Part shown: piece by piece, positions 13,353-15,587 of the stretch
Position numbering within the stretch: position 1 is the first letter of the stretch
Layout: each line of letters begins with the position of its first letter
Source: an uncultured Pseudomonadota bacterium
GTDB taxonomy: Bacteria; Myxococcota_A; UBA9042; CAIXZC01
Assembly: GCA_937884235.1 (NCBI GenBank)
Contig: CALGBT010000457.1
Span: 1 to 15,587 of the forward strand
Length of the DNA stretch: 15,587 nt
Reading direction: 5' to 3'
The notes under the pieces: generated by a model
The model's database searches: none
What the model saw: the letters and a program-made list of their open reading frames with translations, nothing else
What the model was told of the DNA's origin: nothing
Position numbers and translations under genes: made by a program

Positions 13353-15341
13353 CTACGATTCCTCGGAGCTTCGCCTCTGGTCCTCCCAGCGCGCCGGAAC
13401 ACCCTGGCGAAGCCTGGCGATGGACAGCCCGGCGGGCTCGTTGCCGGCGATGGCGGCTTCGATGATGTCCGGGGCCATAAGGGTGAGGTTGAGGAGCTTG
13501 GCGACGTAGGAGCGGTCGAGGCCGAGGGCTGCGGCCAGGGCCTTCACCGTGGGGTAGGCCCCGGATTCGAGGAGGTCCTTCCAGCGGTAGGCCCGGGCAA
13601 GTGTCAGCAGGAGCTTCCGCTGCTCGGGCGTATAGGAAGGGTGGCGGCCGTGGTCCGGCGGAAGCACGATCTCCTTGCGCCCGCCCCGCTGCTTGAACCG
13701 CATCGGCAGCCGGAGCACCGCGGTCCCGTCGGCCTTCCGGTCGATGGAGCAACCCTCGGGCATCGTCCCATCCCGGCCCTGCATCTCGTGGACGACGCTG
13801 CGCACGCCGAAGGCAGCCAGCGCGATTTCGATGCGGTCCGGATAAATGACGACCTCGTCCACCAGCATACGGACGATCCGCCGCTGCTCCCCAGGAAAGA
13901 GGTTGTCCCAGACGTTGTCCAGGGTGGTCAGTTCCGCAACCAGATCCCTCCGCGAGACCGGCTCCTGCGTGAGTTGCGAGAGTTCGGCAGCGACCGAGGC
14001 CAGCTCGTATTCGAGCTCCGCCCGGCGGGCCTCCAGCCCATCCAGTTCCTCTCTCACGAATGCGCTCTTGCCCTGCTTGAGATTCTCCACCAACGGGATC
14101 GCCGCGGCCCGCACCTGGGCGAGTTCGCCCTCGATCCGCTGCTTGTCCGCTTCCAGCCGGGCTTTCTCCTCCGCTTCCCGGGCCTGGACCGCCTGGAGCG
14201 TCCTGGCCACCATCTCGGGCGACCGGAAGACGTCCTTCAAGAGCCCCATCACCGCACCTTCGATGATGCCCGCGGAGACGGTCTTCACCGGGCAGGCGTG
14301 ATAGCCCTGCCGGTTGGCCTGATGGCATAGGTAGTAGCGATACATCCGTCCATGCCGCTTCGTGAACGTCACTCCCATGCTTGCCCCGCAACTGCCGCAG
14401 CGCAGGATCCCCTTGAGCAGCGCCGGCGTCTCGGAGCGGCTCTCGTTGCCGCGGGCCCGGTGGTTCTCCTTCAGCTTCTCCTGCACTTCGTCCCACAGCG
14501 CCTGCTCGATTATGCCCTCGTGCTCCCCTTCGAAGATCTCCCCGTGGTGCGACACCTTGCCAAGGTATAGCGGGTTGCTCAGCAGCCGGTAGATGTGGGC
14601 CTTGTTCCAGGGCCGGCCCGGCCGCTTTTTCCCTTTCTGCGTGACCCAGGCCTTGGTCCTGTGCCCCTCGGCCGCGAGCTCTTTCACCAGGGCGACCGTC
14701 GAGCCGAGTTGGAGATACCGGCGGAAGACGTACCGGACCAGCACCGACTCCTCGTCGTGGACAACCAACCGTTTGTTGGGGCGGTCCACGTCGTAGCCCA
14801 GGGGCGGCACTCCCCCGAGGTATTTTCCCCGCCGCCGCGACGCTCCCATCTTGTCGCGAATACGCTCAGCTATTACTTCACGTTCATACTGTGCAAAGCT
14901 TAGAACAACATGTAAATTTAGCCGGCCCATACTCGTGGAGGTGTCCATCTGCTGCGTCACGCTGACCAGGGAGACGTGGTGTTGCTCCAGCTCCTCGATC
15001 AGCCTGGCGAAGCCGAGCAGAGAACGCGACAGCCGGTCGATCTTGTAGACGACGATGGTGTCGACGCGACCGGCGCGCACGTCGTCCATCAGCCGCCGGA
15101 GCGCGGGACGTTCGAGGGTCGCCCCGGAATACGCGCCGTCATCATAGCGCTCGGGCAGTGCGATCCAGCCCTCCCGCTGCTGGGACCGGATGTAGTCCTC
15201 CGCCGACTCCCGCTGCGCATCCAGCGAGTTGAAATCGGAGTCGAGGTTTTCATCCGTGGATTTCCGCGTGTAGATGGCACACCGGACCCGCTGGGCGGTT
15301 GCCGGCGGCACGGCCTGGAGATGTCTTCTGTCATGCGCCAT
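13353..15341 (-). CDS. Large serine recombinase (site-specific DNA integrase/resolvase family)
   Basis: 662 residues. Cuts and rejoins DNA through a phosphoserine intermediate. The N-terminal resolvase domain (about 20-165) has the catalytic Ser in YTRKSTDE (Ser28, with Arg26). It also has SGATLERPAL (Arg78), KIDRLSRS (Arg103, Arg106) and FAQYEREVIAERIRDK. The recombinase domain follows (about 185-300, including NKAHIYRLLSNPLYLGKV). Next is a zinc-ribbon (LRCGSCGASMG...YLCHQ...HACP), then a long charged coiled coil (EAEEKARLEADKQRIEGEL region). A C-terminal segment with a helix-turn-helix look ends the protein (VKALAAALGLDRSYVAKLLN, APDIIEAA). Full length and intact. GGGAG lies five bases upstream of the start, and the start codon overlaps the stop of the DUF2924-like gene. 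One patch (about 14858-14921) is far richer in A and T than the rest of the gene. A second partial copy of the 3' end lies at 10741-10902. Confidence 0.95.
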   Translation of the reverse strand: MAHDRRHLQAVPPATAQRVRCAIYTRKSTDENLDSDFNSLDAQRESAEDYIRSQQREGWIALPERYDDGAYSGATLERPALRRLMDDVRAGRVDTIVVYKIDRLSRSLLGFARLIEELEQHHVSLVSVTQQMDTSTSMGRLNLHVVLSFAQYEREVIAERIRDKMGASRRRGKYLGGVPPLGYDVDRPNKRLVVHDEESVLVRYVFRRYLQLGSTVALVKELAAEGHRTKAWVTQKGKKRPGRPWNKAHIYRLLSNPLYLGKVSHHGEIFEGEHEGIIEQALWDEVQEKLKENHRARGNESRSETPALLKGILRCGSCGASMGVTFTKRHGRMYRYYLCHQANRQGYHACPVKTVSAGIIEGAVMGLLKDVFRSPEMVARTLQAVQAREAEEKARLEADKQRIEGELAQVRAAAIPLVENLKQGKSAFVREELDGLEARRAELEYELASVAAELSQLTQEPVSRRDLVAELTTLDNVWDNLFPGEQRRIVRMLVDEVVIYPDRIEIALAAFGVRSVVHEMQGRDGTMPEGCSIDRKADGTAVLRLPMRFKQRGGRKEIVLPPDHGRHPSYTPEQRKLLLTLARAYRWKDLLESGAYPTVKALAAALGLDRSYVAKLLNLTLMAPDIIEAAIAGNEPAGLSIARLRQGVPARWEDQRRSSEES
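14858..14921 (-). other. AT-rich patch inside the recombinase catalytic domain
   Basis: By hand count about 23 of 64 bases are G or C (36%), in a gene that is otherwise strongly GC-rich. The minus-strand codons here are CTA AAT TTA CAT GTT GTT and onward CTA AGC TTT GCA. They encode the conserved LNLHVVLSFAQYEREVIAERI helix, so the protein stays typical while the codon choice is not. Confidence 0.75.
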
Positions 15342-15587
15342 GTCTCTCCCTCTCTACCACCGTTTTCCGTCCCTTGCCTTTCAGCCCGAAAAACGCGGGG
15401 CCGGACCAACTGGTGCCGGTGATGTGGCGGGCGACCGCGGACAGCGACCGGAACCGCTGCCCGCAATACTCAAATCCTTCTTCGAGTGCGGTGACCACGT
15501 GCCGCTGCCCGTCCCAGTGCCGGATGAGCGCAGTCCCGGGGACGATGCCCAGCCGGTCGCGTCCGGTCGGTTTCTCCTGCGGGGGCC
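15331..15587 (-). CDS. DUF2924-like protein, 3' part only
   Basis: The gene runs off the window at its 5' side; 84 residues and the stop are present, with no start codon visible. The text includes DRLGIVPGTALIRHWDGQRH, LEEGFEYCGQRFRSLSAVAR and HITGTSWSGPAFFGLKG. This matches the pattern I know for DUF2924 proteins (RxWxGxxHxVxVxxxGFxxxGxxYxSLSxIAxxITGTxWSGPxFFGL), which are small proteins commonly found next to large serine recombinases in proteobacterial mobile elements. Its stop TGA (15331-15333) lies inside the recombinase start region, an 11-base overlap that suggests co-translation. The role of the family is not established; an accessory part in recombination is a guess from context. Confidence 0.85.
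   Translation of the reverse strand, partial: PPQEKPTGRDRLGIVPGTALIRHWDGQRHVVTALEEGFEYCGQRFRSLSAVARHITGTSWSGPAFFGLKGKGRKTVVERERHGA

Noticed and set aside
13087..14496. Minus-strand open frame of 469 codons overlapping the recombinase and lipoprotein genes
   Set aside because: Gly/Arg/Pro-rich out-of-frame reading of two convincing genes; no recognisable domain.

Overview
The window looks like a piece of chromosome from an uncultured, GC-rich member of the Myxococcota/deltaproteobacterial group. Three things point there: MYXO-CTERM-like anchors (Gly/Ser-Cys, hydrophobic helix, basic tail), secreted proteins built on CGDDGCGGTCG-type cysteine motifs and MopE-like CDGxDNNCDGxxDE repeats, and several lipoproteins with acidic Asp/Val/Ala linkers. 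This placement is inference from protein style; no taxonomic marker is present. Every gene I can support lies on the minus strand.

Read in the direction of transcription (high to low coordinates), the window begins with a mobile-element module. It consists of the 3' part of a DUF2924-like gene overlapping by 11 bases a full-length large serine recombinase (13353-15341). Next, 78 bases on and behind a sigma70-like promoter, comes a 733-residue Cys-rich lipoprotein with MopE and thrombospondin type 3 repeats (11073-13274). After it lies a degenerate second copy of the recombinase's last ~53 codons (10741-10902). The lipoprotein gene is therefore bracketed by two direct copies of a recombinase 3' end.

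From 10480 down to 461 there is a tightly spaced run of genes (gaps of 38-92 bases), probably one operon of envelope proteins. In order: a MYXO-CTERM protein with an Ig-like domain; a lipoprotein with beta-propeller character; a Cys-rich lipoprotein with an internal duplication; a 994-codon ORF that fuses a Cys-rich MYXO-CTERM protein to a complete lipoprotein with a seven-repeat propeller-like region; a 683-residue Cys-rich lipoprotein; and a small beta-barrel-like outer membrane protein. All carry export signals, and none has a recognisable enzymatic domain. Their shared job is probably at the cell surface (binding, adhesion or structure), but no specific function can be read from the sequence.

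The most notable points are the recombinase 3'-end remnant flanking the lipoprotein gene, the in-frame fusion that places a lipoprotein signal peptide directly after a C-terminal membrane anchor, and a sharply AT-rich patch inside the recombinase catalytic domain. Bases 1-460 hold no gene I can support.
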